A program made the position numbers and the translations under genes. The notes below the pieces were generated by a model that worked only from the letters and a program-made list of their open reading frames with translations, had not been told where the DNA came from and searched no databases. From Legionella feeleii (GTDB lineage: Bacteria > Pseudomonadota > Gammaproteobacteria > Legionellales > Legionellaceae), in NCBI RefSeq assembly GCF_001467625.1, contig NZ_LNYB01000080.1, forward strand, positions 62,001-126,000: a stretch of DNA of 64,000 nt, in the 5' to 3' direction. Shown here in pieces: positions 35,253 to 43,781 of the stretch; within the stretch, counting starts at the first letter, position 1; the number at the start of each line of letters is the position of its first letter.

Positions 35253-36578
35253 TTAAGTAAAAAGGTACTCTTTAATTTGAGGCTGCTCCGATGCGCTTTT
35301 AAGAAGTGACTCCTCTGCTTCTTTTATGCCATCCAGCGATTTAAGGCTAAAGAAAGTATCCTGGTATCTTCCAAAGCTGATTTTTTTAATGCCCTTATTG
35401 GTGAGATCTTTCAGTAAATTCTGAAGATAAACCTTCCAGCCCAGCTCTTTACTCAATACGAGTTTTGCGCCTTCTATTGCCCCTTTGCAAGAGGCTTTAA
35501 ACCATTTATCGGCGGTTACCTCTTCAATGCTATCGTCCAGAAGATACTCTTTGTACTTAATTCGATAATTAAGTAGCTCCACATATAAATCGCCAGCCTT
35601 CTCTTTAGCATCCTGATGTTGAAACTCAGTTGTCAGTATTTTTTGTGTCAAATTATTTAAAGCTGTATCAATGGGCGCTAATTTAGCCGCAATATCCTTT
35701 TCCCGATTTTCCTGATTTAAATAGTGTTTTAGCCCTCCCAGGCTGCACGCTTCAATTTGAGCAATCTTTTCTTCTTCGGTGAGTAGGTAATCCCTGAGAA
35801 AGGTACTCGCATAGAAAAAATATTTTTCCATTTTATGTTGAACATATTTACTTATTTTTTTGGTAATCCATTGCATATCAAAATAATCGGATACGTTCTT
35901 ATTTTTCTTTATCGAAGCCAATGTACGATTATCAATATCGTCAGGTAATTTCTCCTGTTGAGAGCTTCGCATTAGGGGTGCCGGAGTAACTTTTTTCCAG
36001 TTGTGCTTTGTTTCCCACCCCCCTTCCTCGGGCTCGGCCTTGCGAAGGAAATCATGAAAATCAGTCCCTGTTTCTAAATCACGATAATAATAATCTTCTA
36101 TATGGGACAGCATAAAGGCATCCTCAAGCGCAAAGACACCGCAACTATAACCATCTCTTTGGCGTTGGACAGGCATATAATAAATACTATTTTTAATGCC
36201 CTGCAAATTTAAGGCCTCTTCCAGGACAGATAACGCCTCTTCGTTGTGGCTATCAACAGATAGGGAGTCTGCACTAAAGATACTAACGCTGCCATTAGCT
36301 ATTTTAATATCCAGGCAAAACCCATGTGACGTAGGATTTTGGCCATCCTCCTCACAAAAAACGACCCGAAATCGACAGGACCTATTCGCTTGCGCGGCTT
36401 GAGTTACAATGCCCGCCAGCTCATGTCTATCACTCTCTGTATTACTGGCTGCAAAAATAGCAGGGGAAGAATTCATTCGTGAATGATGTACCCTTCCTGC
36501 TATCGCTAATTTTGTACTGGAATAGCAAAGCATTCCAAGCTTCGTTAAGTCCTTAAGACGCGTCCAATAATCTGCCAT
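35253..36578 (-). CDS. YopJ-family (clan CE) acetyltransferase/cysteine-protease-like effector
   Basis: A 441-residue protein with a YopJ-type catalytic layout. H85 in SHGFCLDIKIANGSVSIFSADS, D104 in FSADSLS, and C146 in VQRQRDGYSCGVFAL. Spacing H-19-D-42-C compares with H109-19-E128-44-C172 in YopJ, and QRxxxxYSCGVFAL mirrors its IQRSSSECGIFSL. YopJ proteins transfer acetyl groups to Ser/Thr/Lys of host kinases, requiring inositol hexakisphosphate; some clan CE members cleave ubiquitin-like proteins instead. The C-terminal 220 residues are helical and unrecognised (RKAEPEEGG, KYVQHKMEKYFFY etc.). No signal peptide. No ribosome site of strength; start ATG 36578 fits the domain. Confidence 0.8.
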   Translation of the reverse strand: MADYWTRLKDLTKLGMLCYSSTKLAIAGRVHHSRMNSSPAIFAASNTESDRHELAGIVTQAAQANRSCRFRVVFCEEDGQNPTSHGFCLDIKIANGSVSIFSADSLSVDSHNEEALSVLEEALNLQGIKNSIYYMPVQRQRDGYSCGVFALEDAFMLSHIEDYYYRDLETGTDFHDFLRKAEPEEGGWETKHNWKKVTPAPLMRSSQQEKLPDDIDNRTLASIKKNKNVSDYFDMQWITKKISKYVQHKMEKYFFYASTFLRDYLLTEEEKIAQIEACSLGGLKHYLNQENREKDIAAKLAPIDTALNNLTQKILTTEFQHQDAKEKAGDLYVELLNYRIKYKEYLLDDSIEEVTADKWFKASCKGAIEGAKLVLSKELGWKVYLQNLLKDLTNKGIKKISFGRYQDTFFSLKSLDGIKEAEESLLKSASEQPQIKEYLFT

Positions 36579-36798
36579 AGTTCTTACTACCCATTAATAG
36601 TTCAACTCAATTGTTCAATTATAAAGCAAACGAGTGAATTTTTGAATGGGTGAAATTACCCATATTGCTAATAAATGGGTCTTATATGCCTACTATTGAT
36701 AACAAGAACCAAAATTTGTGAGCATTGAAAAAAACATTTGCATTTGACTCAAATTTCAGATTAATCTGAAAAGGACTCAATAAGGAAAGGAGCTCACC

Positions 36799-37191
36799 AT
36801 GGGTAACAAGAAAGTAACCTCTCGTGCTGTTAATGGAATTACTCGACCTGAACAACCTTACACCAATCAGGGAACTCAGCTTTTTTTTAATCAAAGACTT
36901 ACACCCCCAGCCTTGGACGCTGGCCACCACCAGGAAGCCCAGCAAATACAGGAAATTCAACCAGTACAAGAAGCACAGGAAGTAGAACCCGTTGAAGAAC
37001 TCCGCTTAGAAACGACTACTGATATTTTATTATTTGCCATTTTGAAAGAATTAAAAACTCGCAATGTGATTGAACTTGCAAAGCTTCAGGCGGAACAAGA
37101 AAAAGAACAGAAAGAATTGCAAGACGCTGAAGAAATGCAAGCGCGTGATGAGGCTCGGTTCGAAGGGATCCGGTCATCCATGTATCTTTGA
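36799..37191 (+). CDS. Small acidic hypothetical protein, 130 residues
   Basis: Supported by AAAGGAG six bases before the ATG and by a strong terminator after the stop. Basic N-terminus MGNKKVTSRAVNGI, a Gln/Glu-rich repeat-like middle (EAQQIQEIQPVQEAQEVEPVEE), then a helical, charged C-terminal half (LKTRNVIELAKLQAEQEKEQ and more) predicted to form a coiled coil. No signal peptide. The low-complexity Glu-rich middle is effector-like but not diagnostic. Confidence 0.7.
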   Translation: MGNKKVTSRAVNGITRPEQPYTNQGTQLFFNQRLTPPALDAGHHQEAQQIQEIQPVQEAQEVEPVEELRLETTTDILLFAILKELKTRNVIELAKLQAEQEKEQKELQDAEEMQARDEARFEGIRSSMYL

Positions 37192-37206
37192 TTTAACATT
37201 CTCCCT

Positions 37207-37240
37207 AACCAATTAACAGGCCACTGTTAATTGGTTTTTT
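37207..37240 (+). terminator. Rho-independent terminator
   Basis: Perfect 13-base stem (AACCAATTAACAG and CTGTTAATTGGTT) with a GCCA loop, running into a T stretch, 15 bases after the acidic-protein stop. Confidence 0.95.
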
Positions 37241-37261
37241 CCAATATCGCTATTAGCCTTG

Positions 37262-37309
37262 AGCAGACTTGAATTTGGATTGTGAATACACGTTTCAAGC
37301 CCTGATCCC
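37262..37309. repeat. Partly degraded copy of the GGGCAGGGCTTG palindrome family
   Basis: Left arm AGCAGACTTGAATTTGG, right arm TTTCAAGCCCTGATCCC. The left outer GGGG is lost. Confidence 0.65.
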
Positions 37310-37343
37310 ATTTGCGCGCATGGTTATGATTATCATGGCAGGG

Positions 37344-37691
37344 TTACGGTAAAATATAGATCACAAGAGCAAATAGCCCTGCTACGGCAACCAAGGGATG
37401 AAGAGCGACTATGACCTTGGGAACATCGATCTTCTTTTCAGCAAGAATGACCAAGGTTAAACCACCCAATGCCCCAAGCGTTAAGAGTACTAAACTGACA
37501 ATGAGCAAGGGGGAAAAACTGGTCATCAAGGCAACGACGTCAATGTATACAAGGACTAACCCACTTGCCGCCAAAAAACCGTGCCACGCCCGAACCGTTT
37601 TATTGGGGCTTCTGTCTTGTAAGATCGGAGGTAAAAGGCCTAAACCTAAAGAGACAACAAAAACAAAGAGAATAACAGCTGATATTAACAC
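37344..37691 (-). CDS. Four-helix membrane protein, hypothetical
   Basis: A 115-residue inner-membrane protein. Helices: LISAVILFVFVVSLGLGLLP, WHGFLAASGLVLVYIDVVAL, LLIVSLVLLTLGALGGLTLVIL, and VIVALHPLVAVAGLFALVIYIL. Single conserved His residues lie in helix 2 (AWHGF) and helix 4 (ALHPL), a pattern seen in some heme- or quinone-proximal small proteins, but no family is recognised. GGAGATC lies near the ATG. Isolated. Confidence 0.7.
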   Translation of the reverse strand: MLISAVILFVFVVSLGLGLLPPILQDRSPNKTVRAWHGFLAASGLVLVYIDVVALMTSFSPLLIVSLVLLTLGALGGLTLVILAEKKIDVPKVIVALHPLVAVAGLFALVIYILP

Positions 37692-37911
37692 ATGATCTCC
37701 TGAACTCTATGTTAACAGAATCTCACTATAACTCATTTAGGGGAAACCCTAGTAGTTGCTTTAATTACCTTCTCGGCTGCCTTGCAAAGATCGTGGGGGC
37801 CAGGTCCTGCTCCTCAACGATCCCGCTATGCTTTCTTGATATTCATACAATTTATTTCAATAATGAAACTAATATTGGAAGACATGCCGCAAACCTGAAG
37901 GGATACTAAAA

Positions 37912-38280
37912 ATGGAACCAGTAAGCTTGCATTCCCTATTATTATATATACAACATGGCATTTCATTTTGTGGGGTGCTTGTTATTCTTATTGGTGTTTT
38001 AACCGCATTATTCCGCTATATTGCCCACCCATTTTATAATTCTGATACCACCAGCAAAATGGATATCAATCAAATTCGATTGCGATTAGGTCGAGTATTA
38101 ACATTAGGTTTGGAGTTTATTGTCGCTGCCGACTTAATCGGAACAACGACTACTCCGGATTATTATTCGGTTGGTATCGTAGCTAGTATTGTTTTAATAC
38201 GAACCTTATTAAGTTATACCTTAAACCGTGAAATAAATGACATTAGCCGGCAGGAAAATCAAAATAAAGCACTAGCGTGA
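37912..38280 (+). CDS. DUF1622 membrane protein
   Basis: A 122-residue protein with three to four helices. The LRLGRVLTLGLEFIVAADLIGTTTTPDYYSVGIVASIVLIRTLLSYTLNREI stretch is a very good match to the DUF1622 pattern. Function unknown; this family is small, inner-membrane and found in many bacteria. The palindromic hairpin 38311-38347 follows and may act as terminator. Confidence 0.88.
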   Translation: MEPVSLHSLLLYIQHGISFCGVLVILIGVLTALFRYIAHPFYNSDTTSKMDINQIRLRLGRVLTLGLEFIVAADLIGTTTTPDYYSVGIVASIVLIRTLLSYTLNREINDISRQENQNKALA

Positions 38281-38310
38281 CGAAATGTCTTTTCCTGAGT
38301 TTAATTATTC

Positions 38311-38347
38311 GCAAGCCTTGATACAGCATAGCGAAATCAAGGCTTGC
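38311..38347. repeat. Perfect palindrome of the CAAGCCTTGAT type
   Basis: Arms GCAAGCCTTGAT and ATCAAGGCTTGC are perfectly complementary over 12 bases around ACAGCATAGCGAA. Similar but diverged fragments, each with a GCATAGCG-like core, occur near 28886-28920 (CAGCCTTGGTGGAGCATAGCG) and 31861-31880 (AGCCTTGATGTAGCA). The whole looks like a dispersed hairpin family and may serve as terminator of the DUF1622 gene. Confidence 0.7.
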
Positions 38348-38446
38348 TGATTTTCCTCCAATAAAAAAATAGAAAAACTTAGGGAACTGTGGTAGCTTTC
38401 CTATGCGACTATTTGTGTATTATATTTTTTCATAGGGAGATGTGAA

Positions 38447-39454
38447 GTGAAATATGCTTTGAGTTCTGCACTGGTATTGAGTCTGGTAGCGAGCGGTGAT
38501 GTGCTTGCTCTTTCCAAGGAACCCAGTTTGTGTGAAGGTTCATCCGCACTATGCGCCATGATAACTCCCGGCGGTTTATACGCCAATGTAACAGGCTATT
38601 ATTTCCGTCCAAGTGAAACAGGTATTGGCATGGCTACTGACAGCTGGCAATATGGCTCCACCGCCGGTGGTATTAGCGCCATTAGCAAGCCTGCAGATCC
38701 TGATGGAAAATGGTCCGCCAGTTTTCTGGTAGGTTACGATATTCCTGATACAGCCAATAACATCGAACTTTCCTATTTATATTTAAATAACAGGAATCAT
38801 GCTGTAAATACCAATGGCGATGGTCCGATAACCTTTGGTGCCATATTTTTTCCTGATGTAACCTTTCCCTTTGCTCCCGGGCAAAACTTTGTCAGTGACG
38901 CGCAACTACGTTACCGACTGGATCAGGTTGACCTGACAGTAGGCAGAACCTATATCGATTATCAGGGACAATTTATGCTTCATCCCAAAGTCGGTGTGCG
39001 CTATGCAAAACTGGATCATGAGTTTACCTTTTTAGCTCCGGGAAATGTGATGAGCGAATTCAGAGGTGCAGGTCCTTTGCTGGGGATGGATGGTCGTTAC
39101 TCCCTGTTTCGAAGCAATTTTGGCCTGGTGGGCAATTTTGAATATGCTCCCATTGTTGGAAACATTAACTCTCATTCCTTTCTAAATTTTCCCATCTACG
39201 TCACTTATTCCTCTCCCAAGCGTGATCGGATAGTGAATAGCTTCACAGCCAAATTGGGTATCGACTATAACTATAGTTTCAAGAATAGTGGCTATGCGGC
39301 CGTTGAAGTAGGTTATCAGGTGAATCAGTATAATGATGCCATGGACATGATCCGCGGTAATTATGCTGTTGCAGGCGCCCAAAAAGTTGCCGGCGTGGAA
39401 ACCACCAGTTTCAATTTCCATGGTCCTTACGTCAGCCTTAGCGTACATGCTTAA
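38447..39454 (+). CDS. Legionella MOMP-family outer membrane barrel
   Basis: A 335-residue outer-membrane protein. GTG start at 38447 behind AGGGAG (seven-base spacing). Signal peptide KYALSSALVLSLVASGDVLA. A first half with MITPGGLYANVTGYYFRPSE, strands rich in Tyr and Asn, the internal LDHEFTFLAPGNVMSEFRGAGPLLGMDG segment, typical for the Legionella OMP family, and a final strand ending GPYVSLSVHA. It resembles the MOMP at 10207-11145 (shared GAGP.LGMD and HGPY/QGPY motifs). A hairpin with T run (39464-39491) follows the stop. Confidence 0.88.
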   Translation: MKYALSSALVLSLVASGDVLALSKEPSLCEGSSALCAMITPGGLYANVTGYYFRPSETGIGMATDSWQYGSTAGGISAISKPADPDGKWSASFLVGYDIPDTANNIELSYLYLNNRNHAVNTNGDGPITFGAIFFPDVTFPFAPGQNFVSDAQLRYRLDQVDLTVGRTYIDYQGQFMLHPKVGVRYAKLDHEFTFLAPGNVMSEFRGAGPLLGMDGRYSLFRSNFGLVGNFEYAPIVGNINSHSFLNFPIYVTYSSPKRDRIVNSFTAKLGIDYNYSFKNSGYAAVEVGYQVNQYNDAMDMIRGNYAVAGAQKVAGVETTSFNFHGPYVSLSVHA

Positions 39455-39463
39455 TCCTTTAAT

Positions 39464-39491
39464 GTGCGTCAGAAATTCCTGGCGCACCGTT
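39464..39491 (+). terminator. Terminator after the MOMP gene
   Basis: GTGCGTCAG and CTGGCGCAC pair over nine bases (one G-U) around six bases, followed by CGTTTT. Confidence 0.75.
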
Positions 39492-39659
39492 TTCCCTACG
39501 GTCGACAAGGTAAATTGTCAGTTTGGCTGGAATGATTAACTGACTTCATTGGTACTTTTTAAGCGAAACGAAGTAAGAAAGGAAAAGTAGATGTCATCCC
39601 TGACCCCATTGGTGCACTTGGGGCGGGTCTTGATCCCATTTAGGTGCACAGAGTTACCC

Positions 39660-40343
39660 TCAAGAGTTTGTTATGACAGATTTCAAAACAGGCTCCGTCT
39701 CAAAAAAACCGAACTTGGTATCGTGATAAAAACTCACTTCGCCTGTTGAGATATCATGATGGCCACCAACAATTCCGCATTCGCCTGAGTCAATAAGTTC
39801 TTTTAAAATGGGGCTGGACTCCATAACGGCCTGTACGGTTCTATGGATATTAATAGCAGTGACCTTTTCCACAAACTCTTCGTTGCTTGAATTTCGGTTT
39901 GCAACTGTATCCTTTTCAGCACTAACAGCGGGTTGTATTTTACTTAACAAGGCGGTCAAATTACCCATTTCTACATCATCACAGGCGCCTTTTATTGCAC
40001 CACATTTTGAATGTCCCAAAACCACTATTATCTTCGCCCCTGCTACTTTGCAAGCAAACTCCATACTGCCTAAAATATCTTCATTAATTATATTTCCTGC
40101 CACTCGAACACTAAATACATCGCCTAAACCCTGGTCAAATATCAACTCCACTGAAGTGCGTGAGTCAATACAACTTAAGATGATTGCAAAAGGATGTTGT
40201 CCATCAGAGGTTTCATTAACCTGTTGCAAAAGGTTACGGTTAACTTTTAAGTTATTTACAAATCGTTTATTACCTTCTTGCAATAAATGCAATGCAATTG
40301 CAGGTGTAATAGCCGCTTGCATTTCTTTGGTTAATGTTTTCAT
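39660..40343 (-). CDS. Beta-class carbonic anhydrase
   Basis: Interconverts CO2 and bicarbonate; cytosolic zinc enzyme of 227 residues. Zinc and active-site residues: C58-I-D60-S-R62 (ILSCIDSRTSVE), H111-S-K-C114 (LGHSKCGAIKGA), giving the Cys-Asp-His-Cys set of a classical beta enzyme. It is the second gene of a unit transcribed on the minus strand, 28 bases after the SulP gene, with AGGAGC near the ATG. The upstream 17-base motif GGGTCTAAGTATTAGAC also occurs before the SulP gene. Co-transcription with an anion transporter implies that bicarbonate is delivered and equilibrated locally. Confidence 0.92.
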   Translation of the reverse strand: MKTLTKEMQAAITPAIALHLLQEGNKRFVNNLKVNRNLLQQVNETSDGQHPFAIILSCIDSRTSVELIFDQGLGDVFSVRVAGNIINEDILGSMEFACKVAGAKIIVVLGHSKCGAIKGACDDVEMGNLTALLSKIQPAVSAEKDTVANRNSSNEEFVEKVTAINIHRTVQAVMESSPILKELIDSGECGIVGGHHDISTGEVSFYHDTKFGFFETEPVLKSVITNS

Positions 40344-40360
40344 CTTTATGCTCCTACATC

Positions 40361-40377
40361 GGGTCTAAGTATTAGAC
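40361..40377. promoter_or_regulatory. Repeated 17-base motif before the carbonic anhydrase gene
   Basis: GGGTCTAAGTATTAGAC matches GGGCCTAAGTATTAAAC at 41952-41968 in 15 of 17 positions. Each lies within 35 bases upstream of a start codon of this operon. It overlaps the SulP stop. It could be a regulator- or RNA-level signal. Confidence 0.45.
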
Positions 40378-41922
40378 AGACTCAATAAAATCTATCGTTT
40401 CAACAGTAATGTTTTTCAGTTTTGCGTTTATCTTATAATCACGGAGATATTCAATCACATCGTAGGCAATAGACTTTGAGTTTGAGCAATCAATAATTAC
40501 TTTTGAATAAGGCGGGATAGCATCGAGGGCTTGAATGATGCTGGCCTTATTAAAGAAAGAAACCTCTTCTGCCAATACGAGGTGATGAACCGCATGTTCA
40601 TTTTCCCTGGTGATCGTGTCTTTCATAGAATAGGCATTGTAATAGCTGTGCCGTAAGGTATAAAAAATACCAAAAGCCAGACCAATACAAATGCCTTTGA
40701 GCAAGTCCGTTGCCAAAATGCCTACAACCGTTGCAATAAAAGGGACAAATTGCTCTGAACCCAGGCGATACAACTGTTTAAACAATACAGGTTTAGCCAG
40801 CTTATAACCGATTAAAATTAATATAGCCGCCAGGCTTGCAAGGGGAATCAAATTTAGAAATTCAGAAATAGTGGTAACACTGATTAACAGGAAAAAACCA
40901 TGAACTATTGTAGAAAGCTTGGTTTTTCCACCAAAGCTGATGTTTGCAGTGCTACGCACAATTACCTGGGTAATCGGTAATCCACCACAAAGTCCCGACA
41001 CCAGATTACCCAATCCCTGCGCTTTTAGTTCCCTGTTTGCTGGCGTCACTCTTTTTAAGGGATCTAACTTGTCAGTCGCTTCCACACAAAGCAATGTTTC
41101 AAGGCTTGCAACAATGGCTAAAACAACAGCAGTTTTCCACACCTGGAGATGAGTGATTGCAGAAAAATCCGGTAAAGTAAATTGTTTGAAAAATTCCATT
41201 AAATTATCCGTATCAGGGAGATTCACCAAGTGGTCTGGGGCCAGGCTAAAATTCAAGGTTTTTGATTGGAACAGCAGGTTCATCGCAATCCCCATTAAAA
41301 CAACGACTATAGGGCCTTGTATTAATTGAAAAACCTTATGCTTTTTTGTTAAAACTGTTTCCCAGAGAATCAGCACTGCTAATGATAAGATTGAAATTAA
41401 AATTGCACCTGGTGCAAACGCATGGAATGCACTACTAATTGACGCAAAGGTGGTTTCACCATCCACTTGAAAGTCTGAAAGGTCGCCAATTACCTCATTA
41501 TCATACCCCAGGGCATAGGGGATTTGTTTTAAAATAATCAAAAGCCCTATACCCGTTAACATCCCCTTTATGACTGAAGAGGGGAAAAAATAAGCAATAA
41601 ATCCGGCTTTTGCATAGCCCATGATCAGTTGGATCATGCCAGCTAAAATAACGGCCAGTAAAAATGCAGGCCAGGACCCTAATGTATTGATGGCCGTAAG
41701 TACAATAACAGCCAACCCCGCAGCAGGCCCGCTAACGCCCAATTGGGAGCCACTCGCTATACCGACTACTATGCCGCCGACTATCCCGGCTATAATGCCT
41801 GAAAATAAAGGTGCACCGGATGCCAGGGCAATACCCAGGCATAATGGGAGGGCTACAAAAAAGACAATGATGCCTGCCATAAAGTCACTTTTGAATTCTT
41901 TGAACATGTTAAATAACTCCAT
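40372..41922 (-). CDS. SulP-family anion transporter (bicarbonate/sulfate type)
   Basis: A 516-residue membrane protein with about 12 helices, SLC26/SulP type. The signature stretch is SGPAAGLAVIVLTAINTLGS and GLCGGLPITQVIVRSTANISFGGKTKLST, and the N-terminus has FKSDFMAGIIVFFVALPLCLGIALASGAP. The C-terminal STAS domain is short (about 70 residues: HHLVLAEEVSFFNKASIIQALDAIP). Members include BicA-type bicarbonate importers and sulfate transporters; pairing with a beta-carbonic anhydrase favours bicarbonate. Downstream of the ArsR regulator by 72 bases and upstream of the anhydrase gene by 28, so an operon is likely. Na+ or H+ coupling unknown. Confidence 0.9.
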   Translation of the reverse strand: MELFNMFKEFKSDFMAGIIVFFVALPLCLGIALASGAPLFSGIIAGIVGGIVVGIASGSQLGVSGPAAGLAVIVLTAINTLGSWPAFLLAVILAGMIQLIMGYAKAGFIAYFFPSSVIKGMLTGIGLLIILKQIPYALGYDNEVIGDLSDFQVDGETTFASISSAFHAFAPGAILISILSLAVLILWETVLTKKHKVFQLIQGPIVVVLMGIAMNLLFQSKTLNFSLAPDHLVNLPDTDNLMEFFKQFTLPDFSAITHLQVWKTAVVLAIVASLETLLCVEATDKLDPLKRVTPANRELKAQGLGNLVSGLCGGLPITQVIVRSTANISFGGKTKLSTIVHGFFLLISVTTISEFLNLIPLASLAAILILIGYKLAKPVLFKQLYRLGSEQFVPFIATVVGILATDLLKGICIGLAFGIFYTLRHSYYNAYSMKDTITRENEHAVHHLVLAEEVSFFNKASIIQALDAIPPYSKVIIDCSNSKSIAYDVIEYLRDYKINAKLKNITVETIDFIESV

Positions 41923-41951
41923 GGATGCGCATATTGCCCCTACTCATTGGC

Positions 41952-41968
41952 GGGCCTAAGTATTAAAC
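41952..41968. promoter_or_regulatory. Repeated 17-base motif before the SulP gene
   Basis: GGGCCTAAGTATTAAAC, the partner of 40361-40377, sits 30 bases before the SulP ATG (minus strand). Confidence 0.45.
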
Positions 41969-41994
41969 GTCCAGAGCATGATGTCTTATGCATT

Positions 41995-42369
41995 TCAACC
42001 AGCGTCCTTAACGTCTGGCGCATGGCTCCATATCGTCTTTACTTCATTAACCGCTGAGCGGATAACTTCATCCGATTGCAATCCCCCTTCAAGGTAAGCT
42101 AGTCCTTGCAGCAGCCAATCTGCTAATTCGGGTTGAGCCAATTGATAATAAACCTGATTTCCTTCTTTACGTTGTTTGACTACCTTGTTAGCTCTTAAAA
42201 TAGACAGATGTTGTGATACGACCGAATGACTCGTTCCCAAAATGACTTGTAGACTGTTTACGTTTTGTTCGCCTGTATGCAATTCCTCAATGATTCGAAT
42301 GCGGTGTTGGTGGGCTATCGCACCTAAAAATTCTGCCATTTTCTCGGAAATTAATTTTCTGGCGGGCAT
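41995..42369 (-). CDS. ArsR/SmtB-family winged-helix repressor
   Basis: A 124-residue DNA-binding regulator. The winged-helix region holds HQHRIRIIEELHTGEQNVNSLQVILGTSHSVVSQHLSILRANKVVKQRKEGNQVYYQL. There is no Cys in the protein from the ATG used, so the thiol metal sites of classical ArsR/SmtB are absent and it cannot be a thiol-switch (BigR/SqrR) type either. Start at ATG 42369, eight bases after TTGGA; a TTG start 12 bases upstream would add MECI. It is the first gene of the unit with SulP and carbonic anhydrase and sits under an AT-rich palindrome (42380-42409), a likely autoregulatory operator. Confidence 0.85.
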   Translation of the reverse strand: MPARKLISEKMAEFLGAIAHQHRIRIIEELHTGEQNVNSLQVILGTSHSVVSQHLSILRANKVVKQRKEGNQVYYQLAQPELADWLLQGLAYLEGGLQSDEVIRSAVNEVKTIWSHAPDVKDAG

Positions 42370-42379
42370 GATGCATTCC

Positions 42380-42409
42380 AATATTAGAATATTTTAATAT
42401 ACTAATATT
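42380..42409. promoter_or_regulatory. AT-rich palindrome, likely ArsR operator
   Basis: AATATTAG and CTAATATT are perfect 8-base arms separated by 14 bases, with further TTTAATA half sites in and beyond the spacer. It lies directly upstream of the ArsR-family gene. Confidence 0.65.
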
Positions 42410-42673
42410 TTAATACATGAATTTTCCTTTGCAATTTAAATTAATAGCTTCTTGCTTGAAGAGATTTGTAACTATTTGATATTGCTTGAGACTTGGTTAT
42501 TCGGATGCGGCGTTAATCAGCCAGACAATGATCATTTTTCCTGTAAATTGGGAAAATGACATTTGACCTCGACCAGTTGCCAAAGGCACACTTTAAATAT
42601 CCCCTGCTGGCATCGTTATCCAGGCTTCATGAAGTAAAAATTGGATCCGTGCTTGCAGAGTCTTATTTAGCCT

Positions 42674-43660
42674 TCAATCATTGGTTTGAAAGTCTCTCGC
42701 TTTTTTGCTTTGGTAAAGGTTTTCAGGCTTATTAATTTTTTGTGCGTTCGAAGGTAGGCCTAGCTCCCCATTACTTTTATAAATTTCCATCACATTCATT
42801 TCTATGCCTCGGCAAATATCCCCTAAGGGCAAATGGCTAAGCCTTTCCGGGGAGAATGGATTTTGCAGCTCTATCCCAATTTGATCCAGGGAGAACAATG
42901 CATAAGCGACCAGTGCGGTAACTAATGGGTTTATAACAATCGAATAATCAACAAGGGCAATAGGAAGAATTAATAAAAATAATAGAATAAAACGCCGTGA
43001 TTTAATTGCCATGACAAAAGGCATTGGGGTTTTTAATATACGTTCACAGGCTCCCTGACAATCTATTAACGTTTCACGACATTCTTCCGCTTTAAGAAAA
43101 GAAAATTCATTCATTTTATTTTCTTTTAACAAGAGTGAAAGCAACCCCGCCACTTTACTGGATATAAAATTGGGTTTATGACTGATTTTGGATAGCTCTA
43201 CCAAAGTTGTTGGACTGACTAAATGCTGTACTTCCTTAACCGACTCATCCATTCGCAAGTTGTTTTTCATTAAGTAAGGTATGGCGGCGATATATCCCAT
43301 CAGTTGCTGTATAGTGTGCTTTTCCGTTGATGGCACATAATTATTAATTATTATGGCTAGATTTCGACTGTTATTAACGACAGTGCCCCAAAGTTTCCTT
43401 GCCTCCCACCATCGATCATAACCTGCATTAATGCGAAACACTAAAATTAAACCCATCACAAGCCCTGCATATTCAAACGGACTGATTGGAATAGCAAGCC
43501 ATGGGATACATAAACTTAACAGCGATATGAAACAGGCGTAAAGAGTCACAACAAAGACTTGCTTTAGCACCTTAGGTGTTACTGAACCATGAATGGCGAG
43601 AGCAGAAGCAAGAAAATCAGGATACTCATACTTATTAACTATTCTTTTGTTATCTTTCAT
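42674..43660 (-). CDS. Bestrophin-like membrane channel (UPF0187)
   Basis: A 328-residue bestrophin-family anion channel. Family motifs: LILVFRINAGYDRWWEARKLWGTVVNNSRNLA near residues 70-105 and QIGIELQNPFSPERLSHLPLGDICRGIE near 258-285. Four hydrophobic segments (VFVVTLYACFISLLSLCI, PFEYAGLVMGLILVF, RFILLFLLILPIALVDYSIV, NPLVTALVAYALFSL). Bestrophins pass chloride and bicarbonate. The gene is in the same direction as the hsp20 upstream and the arsR-sulP unit downstream, 300 bases away. Given the neighbours, a role in bicarbonate flux is possible, but the family does not prove it. Confidence 0.88.
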   Translation of the reverse strand: MKDNKRIVNKYEYPDFLASALAIHGSVTPKVLKQVFVVTLYACFISLLSLCIPWLAIPISPFEYAGLVMGLILVFRINAGYDRWWEARKLWGTVVNNSRNLAIIINNYVPSTEKHTIQQLMGYIAAIPYLMKNNLRMDESVKEVQHLVSPTTLVELSKISHKPNFISSKVAGLLSLLLKENKMNEFSFLKAEECRETLIDCQGACERILKTPMPFVMAIKSRRFILLFLLILPIALVDYSIVINPLVTALVAYALFSLDQIGIELQNPFSPERLSHLPLGDICRGIEMNVMEIYKSNGELGLPSNAQKINKPENLYQSKKARDFQTND

Positions 43661-43781
43661 CTTCGTCCACGATTAAAATTTAGAAATTAATCCGTTGAAA
43701 CCTGACCCGAGATTTTATCAAGCCAAACATTAAGTTGATTTACAGGTTGGCGAGCCCCCCAATACAGGGGGCTTTTTACCC

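Noticed and set aside
36682..36969. Minus-strand 95-residue hydrophobic frame opposite the acidic gene
   Set aside because: The plus-strand gene has a strong ribosome site and terminator; the antisense is a shadow.
43753..43777. Plus-strand terminator-like hairpin (AGCCCCC / GGGGGCT with T run)
   Set aside because: Both flanking genes are on the minus strand, and no plus-strand gene reads into it; the T run is on the wrong side for hsp20.
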